A program made the position numbers and the translations under genes. The notes below the pieces were generated by a model. The model was given only the letters and a program-made list of their open reading frames with translations, did no database searches and had not been told where the DNA came from. A stretch of 64,000 nucleotides of DNA from Erwinia sp. E_sp_B01_1 (GTDB lineage Bacteria; Pseudomonadota; Gammaproteobacteria; Enterobacterales; Enterobacteriaceae), in contig NZ_CP142208.1 of the NCBI RefSeq assembly GCF_036865545.1, positions 3,038,001-3,102,000 of the forward strand, read 5' to 3'. How positions within the stretch are numbered: position 1 is the stretch's first letter; the number at the start of each line of letters is the position of its first letter. Positions 55,028 to 63,931 of this stretch are shown in pieces.

Positions 55028-55044
55028 CGCACTGCACTGGTGCA
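55028..55044. promoter_or_regulatory. NtrC-like enhancer site for the liv operon
   Basis: CGCACTGCACTGGTGCA has the same GCAC-N7-GTGC arms and TGGTGCA half as the site upstream of nac. Position is right for activating the sigma-54 promoter at 54825-54840. Confidence 0.6.
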
Positions 55045-55158
55045 AATTTGCGGCAGGGATCAACACAATCAGCAATTATTTTTGAGCAGTGTGAGGGAGC
55101 TGGCAATCCACTATCTGCCAGCCGTACTGAAAACGGGCATACGGAGCCTGGCTGAGGA

Positions 55159-56280
55159 TTACACCGGCATCCAGCGGCGTTCCAGCGCTGAGACGGCTAT
55201 CGCTTCCAGCACTCTGGAAACCTGCAAGCCTTCAGCAAAGTCGGGCCACATTGGATCACCGGCGGCGATGCCGTTAATCAGGTCGCGGATCTCAACGGTT
55301 TTCTGGTCGTTGAACCCAATGCCATGCCCGGCAGAAATACAGAAGTTGGCGTAATCCGGGTGCGCAGGGCCGGTGAGAAGGGTTTTAAAGCCCTGACGCC
55401 CTGCCGGGTCGTCATGAATGTACAGCTCCAGTTCGGCCATCCGCTCCTGGGTGTAACGCAGCGTCCCTTTGGTGCCGGTCACGACATAGGTCAGCCCCAT
55501 TTTACTGCCACAGGCAATGCGTGAGGTTTCAATCACGCCATGCGCGCCACAGCTAAAGCGCAGCAGCGCGCTGGCCTGATCTTCGTTTTCCACATCGCGA
55601 AGCCGGGAAGGATCTTTGGGGTCTGGACGCTGCCCGATCGCCGTCAGCATATCGCCGGAAACTTCGCTGATATTCCCCACCAGGTAATGAGCCATATTCA
55701 CGATATGCGCACCCAAATCGCCTAATGCACCCAGCCCGGCAAGCGCCTTCTGGCAGTGCCAGTCCAGCGGCGTGGTGGGATTAGCCAAATAATCTTCGTT
55801 ATGGGTGCCATAAAAATGCACCACCTCGCCTATCTCACCGCGGGCAATAATCTCTTTCGCCAGCTGGCTGGTGGGATTTTTCATGTAGTTAAAGCCAACC
55901 AGTGTTTTTACTCCGGCAGCCTCTGCCGCTCGCGTCATCTCTTCGGCATCAGCCACATCCAGCGCCAGCGGTTTTTCAGAATAGACATGTTTGCCATGAC
56001 GAATGGCCTCCAGCGCCATCTCCTTATGCAGGAAATTAGGCGCACAGATGTCCACCACGTCGATATCCGGGTCTGCCACCAGCGCCCGCCAGTCTCCGGT
56101 GGAACGGTTGAACCCCAACAGAGCAGCCTGCTTCTTCGCCACCTCGGGGGTTACCTCTGCCACCATTTCACGCACGATTTCACCTTTCAGTGCAAAGACC
56201 GTGGAGGCCTGAGCATAAGCAATCGCGTGACAGCGTCCGATATAGCCGGTACCAATCAGTCCTATTCTGACCTTTTCCAT
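55159..56280 (-). CDS. Gfo/Idh/MocA family dehydrogenase
   Basis: A 373-residue NAD(P)-dependent oxidoreductase. The N-terminal Rossmann fold is IGLIGTGYIGRCHAIAYAQ, then VDVVDICAPNFLHKEMALEAI and the catalytic-lysine motif HVYSEKPLA. The C-terminal substrate domain has GALGDLGAHIVNMAHYLVG with the metal/substrate His and Asp. Family substrates are sugars or inositols. No partner genes are adjacent. A link to the ribose/inositol-class transporter at 31-34.7 kb is possible but unproven. Confidence 0.9.
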   Translation of the reverse strand: MEKVRIGLIGTGYIGRCHAIAYAQASTVFALKGEIVREMVAEVTPEVAKKQAALLGFNRSTGDWRALVADPDIDVVDICAPNFLHKEMALEAIRHGKHVYSEKPLALDVADAEEMTRAAEAAGVKTLVGFNYMKNPTSQLAKEIIARGEIGEVVHFYGTHNEDYLANPTTPLDWHCQKALAGLGALGDLGAHIVNMAHYLVGNISEVSGDMLTAIGQRPDPKDPSRLRDVENEDQASALLRFSCGAHGVIETSRIACGSKMGLTYVVTGTKGTLRYTQERMAELELYIHDDPAGRQGFKTLLTGPAHPDYANFCISAGHGIGFNDQKTVEIRDLINGIAAGDPMWPDFAEGLQVSRVLEAIAVSALERRWMPV

Positions 56281-56524
56281 TGAAGTTCCTTGCAGGTTAG
56301 CGGGATGAATGCATGGAATGTATATTTCAAAATCATCAGTAACAATCCTGAAATGAAATAAACGTGATCATTCTGACGAAAGTTGTTGTAACGCATGTTG
56401 AAACGAGGAGCGGTGATGCGGGGCGTTTCGCAAGCCGCGCAGGCGGTTAAACGCGGTCAACCTGAGGAATTTGCAGCAAAATGCTGCTTTATTCAGCAGT
56501 CAGTTAAAAAGTTGGAAACAGGCT

Positions 56525-56553
56525 TTGACATCCACCGGCCCTCTGGATACTAT
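56525..56553 (+). promoter_or_regulatory. sigma-70 promoter of tRNA-Asn copy 2
   Basis: TTGACA, a 17-base spacer and TACTAT, then the same GCGCCCC discriminator as copy 1. Confidence 0.8.
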
Positions 56554-56571
56554 GCGCCCCGTTCAAACGAT

Positions 56572-56647
56572 TCCTCTGTAGTTCAGTCGGTAGAACGGCG
56601 GACTGTTAATCCGTATGTCACTGGTTCGAGTCCAGTCAGAGGAGCCA
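56572..56647 (+). tRNA. tRNA-Asn (GTT), copy 2
   Basis: Seventy-six bases identical to copy 1 at 35174-35249, with encoded CCA and anticodon GTT. The surrounding 142 bp (56552-56693) match copy 1 with six differences, all outside the tRNA. Confidence 0.97.
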
Positions 56648-56658
56648 TATTTAGAAAA

Positions 56659-56689
56659 GCCCGCTCAGGGAAACCTGAGCGGGCTTTTT
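56659..56689 (+). terminator. terminator of tRNA-Asn copy 2
   Basis: The same 11-bp stem as copy 1 (GCCCGCTCAGG / CCTGAGCGGGC), here with a GAAA loop, and five T residues. Confidence 0.9.
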
Positions 56690-56693
56690 GCTT

Positions 56694-57339
56694 TCTGGCG
56701 TTTGACCTCTTTCCGCAGCAAAGATATCCTTCTTCAGGGTGCCTACACCTATTCCCTTATTCCTGTAGAAATATGACAGCTCAAATGCGCACTCAATAAT
56801 GTACTGGTGCTATTGAAACGTTAGTTGATTCCCTCAGCAATCGATATATACAACATAAAAAAATAATATCATCTGGATCTGAATGAATAGTCAGTTAATG
56901 TAATAAGTAAGCGAAATATACAGCTTAAGGAATAATATCATCTGGATCTGAAAAACCCTCTGGCATGCAGGATGCGTAAACCTCTGTATTTATTCAAACA
57001 GGTGGAACTACATGATAATTACCCTGGCCATAAAACACTATTAATAAGTTGCCCGAAAAGTCTTGCAACTATTCTGATTCACTAAAAAAAACCTTCACTA
57101 TTTTTATTCCAGCAGCCACAATAAAAACGCAATTAAATGATCGTAAAACTTAATAAAAGAATGGATCAGGGCAATTAAATGTATGAATGAGTGAACGTAT
57201 GTACAAATGGATTAGGGTGACTGGTTATTCAGACCGACAATCACTTACCCGATTTATACAGCATTCACTTTTAAAAAATCAGCGATTATGAAGGAAAATC
57301 CTGAATCAAACATAACCCTGTCATCAAAATCAAGTCCAT
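56694..57339. other. AT-rich intergenic region after tRNA-Asn
   Basis: About 650 bp with no gene, markedly more AT-rich than the DNA to the left. It contains a 22-bp direct repeat (56862-56883 and 56931-56952). It marks the left edge of the probable acquired segment with wzx. Confidence 0.5.
56862..56952. repeat. pair of 22-bp direct repeats
   Basis: The 22-base unit at 56862-56883, beginning AATAATATCATCTGG, recurs exactly at 56931-56952. Similarity extends imperfectly upstream of each copy (ATATACAR...), so the period is 69 bp. Confidence 0.8.
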
Positions 57340-58602
57340 GTGAGAAATGAAATGTACTCTAACGCAATATGGATCATGCTGGAAAAGTCGATCAATATTA
57401 TTGGTTTGATCTATGTTAATTCGCTTATGGCAAAGTATGTTGGTCCTGATAACTTTGGTAAAATTAATATCTCAACTTCGCTTTTTATATTTGTGCAAAC
57501 ACTGTCATGGTTTGGCGGCCAGAGTATCATATTCAAACGCATGAGTGAAAATGCAAAATCCGGTATCGCAATGGCGATGCATACTCAACATCAACGGCGT
57601 ATTTTCTTTCTTCTGTCATCAAGTGCAGTGTTAATTTATTTATACCTCTTTACTGATTTTATTGTGTTTCTCTTTGGCGTTGCCAACTGTATTGCCACAT
57701 ATTATATCGTGATGGACTACTTTTCTATTTACAATAACACTCAGCTAAAATCAAAAATAAACACCATAACAAATGTTATTGGGCTATTTTTAGCTCTGGC
57801 AATCCGATACTGCATATCTTACTTCAAGTTGCCAGTATACTGCTTCACAATACCTATTATCATCATCCCTCTCGTACCTTACATCCTGCGCCTGATTTAC
57901 TTCAAAAACACAACCACCCTAAAAGAAAACAACAAGGGATTTGGATTATATAACCGACATATGCTCTATACCGGAGGAGCTTTAATTTTATCCAGTTTAT
58001 CAGCTGACATTTATACGCAGATATCTGGAATTTTTTTGGCTAAGGTGCTTTCTTATTCAACGCTGGGTATTTATAGCGTGGCTCTGACCATGGGCGGCGC
58101 CTGGTCATTTATTGTCCTGGCGCTGATAACCAGTTTTTTCTCAAAGATATACAGTGAAAAAAATGAAATTACCGTTGAAAAACTCCTTATTAAAGTCAAT
58201 CGACTGGTCATCATGTTCTCCCTGATTGCTTTGGGAGGGTTCTATCTTTTTGGCGACTTCTTTATACATTTATTATATGGCGATAACTATATGGCTTCCG
58301 TCAATATCATTCCTTTCATCATTATGGGAACGATGTTCTCTTCGTTGGGGACCATTTGTTACAGGTATATGATAAAAGAATCCGGGTATACCTACCTGGC
58401 TAAAAAGATGTTGTTGTGTTGTATATTAACCATACCATTATCCTGGGTAATGATTAATACCTTTGGGATTAATGGGGCTGCATACTGTTTTTTGATTGTA
58501 GAGATTCTATCCTGCACCTTGCTTAATTACTTCTTCAGAAATAAAACCATCATCAAAATGCACCTTAATATCTTTAAACCAAGAGAGCTTAAATTAAAAT
58601 GA
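57340..58602 (+). CDS. Wzx-type polysaccharide flippase
   Basis: A 420-residue inner-membrane protein with about 12 hydrophobic segments in the pattern of the MATE-like polysaccharide exporter family (Wzx/RfbX). It begins with an amphipathic NAIWIMLEKSINIIGLIYVN helix and has YVGPDNFGKINIS early. It would flip lipid-linked oligosaccharide units across the inner membrane. The start could be GTG 57340 or ATG 57352. Base composition is strongly AT-rich, unlike the core genes, and no wzy or full sugar-synthesis set is nearby. Overlaps the next gene by 4 bp. Confidence 0.85.
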   Translation: MRNEMYSNAIWIMLEKSINIIGLIYVNSLMAKYVGPDNFGKINISTSLFIFVQTLSWFGGQSIIFKRMSENAKSGIAMAMHTQHQRRIFFLLSSSAVLIYLYLFTDFIVFLFGVANCIATYYIVMDYFSIYNNTQLKSKINTITNVIGLFLALAIRYCISYFKLPVYCFTIPIIIIPLVPYILRLIYFKNTTTLKENNKGFGLYNRHMLYTGGALILSSLSADIYTQISGIFLAKVLSYSTLGIYSVALTMGGAWSFIVLALITSFFSKIYSEKNEITVEKLLIKVNRLVIMFSLIALGGFYLFGDFFIHLLYGDNYMASVNIIPFIIMGTMFSSLGTICYRYMIKESGYTYLAKKMLLCCILTIPLSWVMINTFGINGAAYCFLIVEILSCTLLNYFFRNKTIIKMHLNIFKPRELKLK

Positions 58603-59462
58603 TAAAAAATACAGTTAAGTTAGCCCTACAAATCAGCGCCAACGTTTTCCCTCAGTCCTGTGCTAAAGCCCACTACTTTATTAAATTCAAGAGAAAACTC
58701 GACTTAAGAAAACCCACTAATTTCAATGAAAAAATTCAGTGGCTTAAGTTTAATGAATTCAGTAATGATATTTACACTATATGCGCTGATAAATATAAGG
58801 TCCGGGAATACATTTCATCAAAAGGCTGTGGTGAGATCCTTAATGAACTGTACGGCGTGTACGATGACCCTCAGGACATTGACTATGATGCATTACCTGA
58901 AAAGTTTGCGCTTAAATGCAACCACGGCGCAGGCTATAACATAATTTGCGATGATAAAGCAGCCTTAGACATTGAAAAAACCAACAAAAAACTGAACAAA
59001 TGGTTAAATCAGGATTTCTCCACGCTTTTTATTGAACCACAGTATAAAAAAATTGAACGAAAAATCTTATGTGAAAAATACATTGAAAATGAGCAGGGTG
59101 GTTTTCCTGAAGACTATAAATTTTATTGTTTTAACGGAAAACCCTATGCGGTAATGGTTTGCTCTGGACGAGAGAAAGGCACACCAAAATTTTATTATTT
59201 TGATATGAACTGGAACCCGCTTCCTTTCGAGGATACCATTGAATTAATAGATAAAAATAGTTACCCAAAGATGCCGGAAGGTTTCAAAAAAATGAGAAGC
59301 TATGCTATTAAGTTAGCGTCTGACTTTAAATTCGTCCGGGCTGACTTTTACCTTCTGAACGGTGACGTTATTTTTGGCGAACTGACCTTCACCCCTTCAG
59401 CGGGACTGGACGTCACGCTTCAGGAAGCAGATATTATCTTAGGAAGCCAGCTGAAATTATAG
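58599..59462 (+). CDS. TupA-like ATP-grasp protein
   Basis: A 287-residue protein of the TupA-like ATPgrasp family. It has KPTNFNEKIQWLKF at the start, YTICADKYKVREYI, FALKCNHGAGYNIIC, ILCEKYIENEQGGFPEDYKFYCFNGKP and a C-terminal VRADFYLLNGDVIFGELTFTPSAG. These proteins occur in capsule and O-antigen loci, where they add amino acids or similar groups to sugars. It is AT-rich and coupled to the flippase gene by an ATGA overlap. Confidence 0.88.
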   Translation: MIKNTVKLALQISANVFPQSCAKAHYFIKFKRKLDLRKPTNFNEKIQWLKFNEFSNDIYTICADKYKVREYISSKGCGEILNELYGVYDDPQDIDYDALPEKFALKCNHGAGYNIICDDKAALDIEKTNKKLNKWLNQDFSTLFIEPQYKKIERKILCEKYIENEQGGFPEDYKFYCFNGKPYAVMVCSGREKGTPKFYYFDMNWNPLPFEDTIELIDKNSYPKMPEGFKKMRSYAIKLASDFKFVRADFYLLNGDVIFGELTFTPSAGLDVTLQEADIILGSQLKL

Positions 59463-59612
59463 TGTGAAGCCGTTATAAACAGACTTACCATTAGAGCAGG
59501 GAAGTGCATTATTACTCATTCTGCCGGCTCTTAATAAATGCTATTTTCCTGACAGGAATGTTTCGCGTTCTCCCTTCCCGCCCCCCATAAATTCTCCGGC
59601 AAACACTTCAAA

Positions 59613-59627
59613 TGAGAACTATTATCA
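59613..59627. promoter_or_regulatory. Fur box before the FAD monooxygenase gene
   Basis: TGAGAACTATTATCA matches the 7-1-7 Fur consensus TGATAATNATTATCA at all but two defined positions. It ends about 35 bp before the ATG. Confidence 0.7.
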
Positions 59628-59661
59628 TACATTCACTTTTGATGATTATGGGGCCCCTGAT

Positions 59662-60951
59662 ATGCAGACGGCATCACCTGAAAAAATTTCCACTGATTGC
59701 TGTATTGCTGGCGGCGGCCCGGCGGGGTTGATGCTGGGCTATCTGCTGGCGCTGGCAGGTGTTCGCGTGGTGGTGTTGGAGAAACACGCTGATTTTCTCC
59801 GGGATTTTCGGGGCGATACCATTCACCCCTCCACGCTGCAAATCCTGCATCATCTGGGATTACTGGATGAATTTCTTACCCTTCCCCATCAACGGGCAGA
59901 GAAGCTTCAGTCAGAGGCGGGGGGTGAAACAGTGACGCTGGCCGATTTCTCCCGGCTGCCGGTGAAGTGCCGGTTTATTGCATTTATGCCGCAGTGGGAT
60001 TTCCTGAATTTCATGGCGGCCAAAGCTGCCGCGCTACCAAACTTTACCCTGCTAAAATCGACCCGCTTCGACAGCCTGATTTATCAGCAGGACAAGGGCA
60101 GTGAAGTCCATCCCTTCTCAGACGATCTCAACGGTAAAAAAGAGAGTGTGGTCCGTGCATCCCTGGGTGACAGCAGAAATGACCAGGTCTGTGGAGTACG
60201 GGCTACTGGTGGCGATACTCAAATTGAAATCCGTGCTCAGCTGGTCGTTGGAGCCGATGGCCGACGTTCTCAGGTTCGTGAGGAGGCAGGTCTTAGCGGA
60301 CGGGCGTTTGGTTCGCCGCGCGATGTTCTGTGGTTCCGGCTGGTAAAGCGCCCGGAAGATCCTGAATGGAGTTCCGGCCATCAGGGGCCGAAGCAGAATT
60401 TCATTATGATAGATCGGGGGGATTTCTGGCAGTGTGGCCTTTCAATTCCGAAAGATGAATATCCGGCGATGATCGACAGGGGTTTGCCGCTGCTGAAAGA
60501 TCAGGTTGCTGCCGTGGCTCCCTTTCCGGCGGAGCGGTTGGATGAGCTGGCCGAATGGGATGACTTTAAGCTGCTGGTCATCCGTATTGACCGGCTGGAT
60601 AACTGGGCCAGAGAAGGCCTGCTCTGCATTGGCGATGCCGCCCACGCTATGTCACCCATTGGTGGGGTTGGCGTGAATCTGGCGATTCAGGATGCGGTTG
60701 CCACCGCTAACCTGCTGGCGACGCCTTTACTGAAAGGCAAGCTAACCCTGCGCCAGCTGAAAAAAGTGCAGAAACGGCGACAGTTTCCGACCTGCGCTAC
60801 CCAGTTTATTCAAATCAAGATGAGTGGTAAAAAGCGTAAGGAGAGCCGGGGCAGCCCGATCCCAGGCCTGGTCAGGCGTTTCCCCTTCCTGCCCTACGTT
60901 TTCGGCTGGATTATCGGGATGGGGTTTCGGACAGAACGGCCACGTTTCTGA
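59662..60951 (+). CDS. FAD-dependent monooxygenase (PHBH/MhpA type)
   Basis: A 429-residue flavoprotein hydroxylase. FAD-binding motif CCIAGGGPAGLMLGYLLALAG, then DG motif LVVGADGRRSQVREEAGL and the late GD motif LLCIGDAAHAMSPIGGVGVNLAIQDA. It should hydroxylate an aromatic or related compound with NAD(P)H. A Fur box at its promoter suggests a role in iron limitation, perhaps in modifying or breaking down a chelator; this is inference. Its 3' end overlaps the convergent DUF998 gene by 41 bp. Confidence 0.9.
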   Translation: MQTASPEKISTDCCIAGGGPAGLMLGYLLALAGVRVVVLEKHADFLRDFRGDTIHPSTLQILHHLGLLDEFLTLPHQRAEKLQSEAGGETVTLADFSRLPVKCRFIAFMPQWDFLNFMAAKAAALPNFTLLKSTRFDSLIYQQDKGSEVHPFSDDLNGKKESVVRASLGDSRNDQVCGVRATGGDTQIEIRAQLVVGADGRRSQVREEAGLSGRAFGSPRDVLWFRLVKRPEDPEWSSGHQGPKQNFIMIDRGDFWQCGLSIPKDEYPAMIDRGLPLLKDQVAAVAPFPAERLDELAEWDDFKLLVIRIDRLDNWAREGLLCIGDAAHAMSPIGGVGVNLAIQDAVATANLLATPLLKGKLTLRQLKKVQKRRQFPTCATQFIQIKMSGKKRKESRGSPIPGLVRRFPFLPYVFGWIIGMGFRTERPRF

Positions 60952-61531
60952 CGCTCAGCAGCAGAAATCCGGTTAAAATCTGCCAGAAAGTAATGGGGTA
61001 AACCGAAGCCCGCTCCACGATCCCTGTTGGCAACAGATCGAGCGGGATGGCGACCATGCTGAGCAAACCCAAACAGCCCAGTATCAGGCTTAACCGGCTG
61101 TATGCTTTCGCGCCATTGCTGTTTCGCAATAAGCCGCCCACGGTAATCAGGCACAAATTGCCGCCGCCTATCGCCATCACGGCCCCAGCCTGATGAAGCG
61201 TAAACCCGCTGGCTGCCGTACCGCTGTGGTACAGCGCAATCATTACGCCGCCCATACCGTGCAGCAGGCCAGTGAACAGGAACAGGTTTCTCCCTGCCCC
61301 GCTGAACAGCGGACGCATCAACAGGCAGGCGATAAAGAACAGCAGCCCTTCAACTGCAAACCCTGCGTTCATTACCGCATGCAAGGGGGAGCAAATCTCC
61401 CGGCCATCTGCAATAACGCCGCAGTGGGGAATGCCCAGATCGCTGATGTAATTCCGGCTGTAAAGATAGGCAGGCTGCGACCAGGCCAGCGCGGCGACTT
61501 TCTCAGCCAGCAGATATTGCAATCCGCCCAC
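60911..61531 (-). CDS. DUF998 membrane protein
   Basis: A 206-residue form with about six hydrophobic segments and the DUF998 features SRNYISDLGIPHCG, LHAVMNAGFAVEG, FLFTGLLHGMGGVMIALYHSG and HQAGAVMAIGGGNL. Function is unknown. The frame stays open and coding-like for 36 codons upstream of the GTG at 61531, but has no ATG, GTG or TTG near its 5' limit; an ATA at 61639-61637 stands after a GGTGAG sequence. The true start is therefore uncertain. Confidence 0.8.
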   Translation of the reverse strand: MGGLQYLLAEKVAALAWSQPAYLYSRNYISDLGIPHCGVIADGREICSPLHAVMNAGFAVEGLLFFIACLLMRPLFSGAGRNLFLFTGLLHGMGGVMIALYHSGTAASGFTLHQAGAVMAIGGGNLCLITVGGLLRNSNGAKAYSRLSLILGCLGLLSMVAIPLDLLPTGIVERASVYPITFWQILTGFLLLSVRNVAVLSETPSR

Positions 61532-61674
61532 GGCAAAGCTCAGGGCGGCAAGTTTTTCCAGCGGAGGTTCGCTCGCATACTCTTCCAGTTCATAAAGGTA
61601 ATCAGTCTGTACAGCACGGACCTGGCTTGTCTGATGTATGCCTCACCTCAGACTCATCAGTTCACTAACCAGAC

Positions 61675-62559
61675 TCAGCGGCCCCGCCCCTGGGTCCAGT
61701 AAGCCATAAAGTTCACCACTTCACGGTCAAGCTGGTACTCATCAATCAGGCAGTGACGCACTTTTTTGACCACGCCGGATTCCGCCGCAACCCAGGCACT
61801 GAAAGCATGTTTACCTTCCGCCCGCTCCCAGATAGTGTCTTCGGCCAAACTTTTCTCCTCCAGAGACTGCTCCGCCACGCGGGCGCAGTCCGGAAGGGCC
61901 AGATTTTCTCTGATCGCTGCCAGCAGCCTTTCCCCGTGAGGAGCACGATCGTCACGCCCCAGCCAGTGAATTTCGGCAAAGGGGAAATCGCCAGTCTGGG
62001 CATCAGCCAGCTGCGGTACTTCAAAAAAAGCCTGCACTTCTGGCGGCGCGGGCAACTTCGCCAGTTGTTCAAGAATGCCCACTGCGGCAGGCACCGCCGT
62101 TTCATCGGCAATCAGCAGCGCCTGCCTGATGCCTTCATGCCAGATCCACTCATAGCCCCCGCTGTCTTCCAGCGAGGCACCGTTAGGGGCAACTATCTGC
62201 ATTTTTGTCCCCGGGGTGGCGTGCATCGCCCAGCGTGAGGCGGGGCCGGTTTCACCGTGCAGCACAAATTCCACATCCGCTTCTTTCGCTTCCTGACGCA
62301 ATGCACGCAGGGTATAGGTGCGCATCACCGGACGTTGCTCTTTAGGCAGCGCCAGAAAATCCTGATACCAGCCATCGCTGACCGGCATTGTTTTGCAGGA
62401 ACCATCCTCACCAGCAAACAGTAATTTTATGCGCTGATCGGGGGATTCAAGTTTCATCTCAGCCACATCGTCACCGGTAAAAACACAGCGCAATAATGAG
62501 GGTGTGACCTGAATACGCTGTTTCAGCGTGACATTAAAAATACGATAGCCCGCGGCCAT
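61675..62559 (-). CDS. siderophore-interacting FAD protein (SIP/ViuB family)
   Basis: A 294-residue cytoplasmic ferric-siderophore reductase-like protein. The FAD domain has PVMRTYTLRALRQEAKEADVEFVLHG and GPASRWAMHATPGTKMQI. The NAD(P)-type domain has ALLIADETAVPAAVGILEQL and the C-terminal FSAWVAAESGVVKKVRHCLIDEY with YWTQGR. It releases iron from imported ferric siderophores. AGGAG lies before the ATG, and a Fur box at 62620-62638 controls it. Confidence 0.93.
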   Translation of the reverse strand: MAAGYRIFNVTLKQRIQVTPSLLRCVFTGDDVAEMKLESPDQRIKLLFAGEDGSCKTMPVSDGWYQDFLALPKEQRPVMRTYTLRALRQEAKEADVEFVLHGETGPASRWAMHATPGTKMQIVAPNGASLEDSGGYEWIWHEGIRQALLIADETAVPAAVGILEQLAKLPAPPEVQAFFEVPQLADAQTGDFPFAEIHWLGRDDRAPHGERLLAAIRENLALPDCARVAEQSLEEKSLAEDTIWERAEGKHAFSAWVAAESGVVKKVRHCLIDEYQLDREVVNFMAYWTQGRGR

Positions 62560-62619
62560 ATTATTGCTCCTGTGAGAAAAAGGGTCGCCGCCTCGGCGGT
62601 TATCACCCCGGCAATATAG

Positions 62620-62638
62620 CGATAATAATTATCATTTA
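62620..62638. promoter_or_regulatory. Fur box of the siderophore-interacting protein gene
   Basis: CGATAATAATTATCA matches the 7-1-7 Fur consensus at all but one position and is about 60 bp upstream of the ATG. Confidence 0.85.
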
Positions 62639-62701
62639 AAAGATGAAATTACTCGCATCCCCTCCCCTTTCCTTACAGAGCCGTCAGACAGGTCCCCTTT
62701 A

Positions 62702-63931
62702 TCAGCCGTTGTGCAACCGCTGGCGTCGACGTAAGCCAGGGAACCAGGCCATCCACAAGCCAACCACAATCAGGGTACCAATGCCGCCGACTGCCGCCGC
62801 CGGAGCCGCCCCCAGCCAGGCGGCCAGCATGCCGGACTCAAACTCGCCGAGTTGATTAGAGGTATTGATAAAGATGGAGTTGACCGCGCTGACCCGTCCC
62901 CGCATCTCATCCGGCGTATCCAGCTGTACCAGCGATCCACGGATCACCACGCTGACCATATCGAATCCGCCCAGTGCAAACAGCGCCACAATCGACAGCC
63001 ACAACTGTTCAGAGAGAGCAAAGATTAGCGTAGCCACGCCAAAGCCAGCCACGGAGCCGAACATAATCATCCCGACGTTGCGCTCAAGCGAGCGACGGCT
63101 GAGCCAGAAACCGACCAGCAGGCCGCCCACCGCTGGCGCACCGCGCAGTAAACCCAGCCCCCACGGCCCGGTATGCAGGATATCTTTGGCAAAAATCGGC
63201 AGCAGTGCCGTGGCTCCGCCAAGCAGCACAGCAAACAGATCCAGTGAAATCACTCCCAGCACATCGGGGCGATTACGGATAAATTTTACCCCGGCAAAGA
63301 CGCTGGCAAAGGTCGCTGGCGTGCGTTTCGGCGGGGCATGTTCATAACGCAGGCGGCTGACCATAACGATCGAAATCAGATAGAGCACGCCCGTGGTGGC
63401 ATACACCACGCCAGGCCCGGCAACATAAAGAAAACCGCCCAGCGCCGGACCCAGCATCGAGGCCGTCTGCATCGATGCACCGTTGGCAGCTGTGGCTCTT
63501 GCCAGCATGGAGGGAGGCACCAGCGCCGGAAGCATTGACTGTAGCGAAGGCGCTTCCAGGGTTCTGGCGACAGAGATAATGAAAATCAGCCCAAGGATCA
63601 TCACTTCATCAGTAAGATGAGCCAGCGTCAGCCCTGCCAGCAAGGCAATGGCGAGGCACTCGGTAACCTGCCCGAACAGCACCACGCGGCGGCGGTCAAA
63701 CTGGTCGGCAACGTGGCCAGCGGGTAAGGCCAGCAGCACCGCAGGCAGAAACTGGACCAGGCCAATCAGGCCCAGATCCCATGCGCGCCCGGTGATGGAA
63801 TAAATCTGCCAGCCCACGGCGATAGAGAGCATCTGAAAGCCAAAGCTGGAGGTGGTGCGGGCCAGCCAGAAAGCGACAAACGAGCGATGTTGCAGCAGGG
63901 ACTCTGTCCCTGCAGGTGAAGAAGAACGCAT
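62702..63931 (-). CDS. EntS-like MFS exporter
   Basis: A 409-residue transporter with about 12 membrane segments. It has the MFS loop motif GHVADQFDRRRVV after the second helix, SVARTLEAPSLQSMLPALV, and a later NSIFINTSNQLGEFESG segment typical of the EntS/MFS_3 group that exports siderophores such as enterobactin. Its position behind a Fur-controlled siderophore gene supports a role in iron nutrition. AGGA precedes the ATG by six bases. No Fur box is visible in the 69 bp left of the window edge. Confidence 0.85.
   Translation of the reverse strand: MRSSSPAGTESLLQHRSFVAFWLARTTSSFGFQMLSIAVGWQIYSITGRAWDLGLIGLVQFLPAVLLALPAGHVADQFDRRRVVLFGQVTECLAIALLAGLTLAHLTDEVMILGLIFIISVARTLEAPSLQSMLPALVPPSMLARATAANGASMQTASMLGPALGGFLYVAGPGVVYATTGVLYLISIVMVSRLRYEHAPPKRTPATFASVFAGVKFIRNRPDVLGVISLDLFAVLLGGATALLPIFAKDILHTGPWGLGLLRGAPAVGGLLVGFWLSRRSLERNVGMIMFGSVAGFGVATLIFALSEQLWLSIVALFALGGFDMVSVVIRGSLVQLDTPDEMRGRVSAVNSIFINTSNQLGEFESGMLAAWLGAAPAAAVGGIGTLIVVGLWMAWFPGLRRRQRLHNG

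Noticed and set aside
56395..56560. Possible LysR-like N-terminal remnant before tRNA-Asn copy 2 (FIQQSVKKLETGF)
   Set aside because: Similarity to a helix-turn-helix is short and weak and could be chance; the frame continues into the tRNA.
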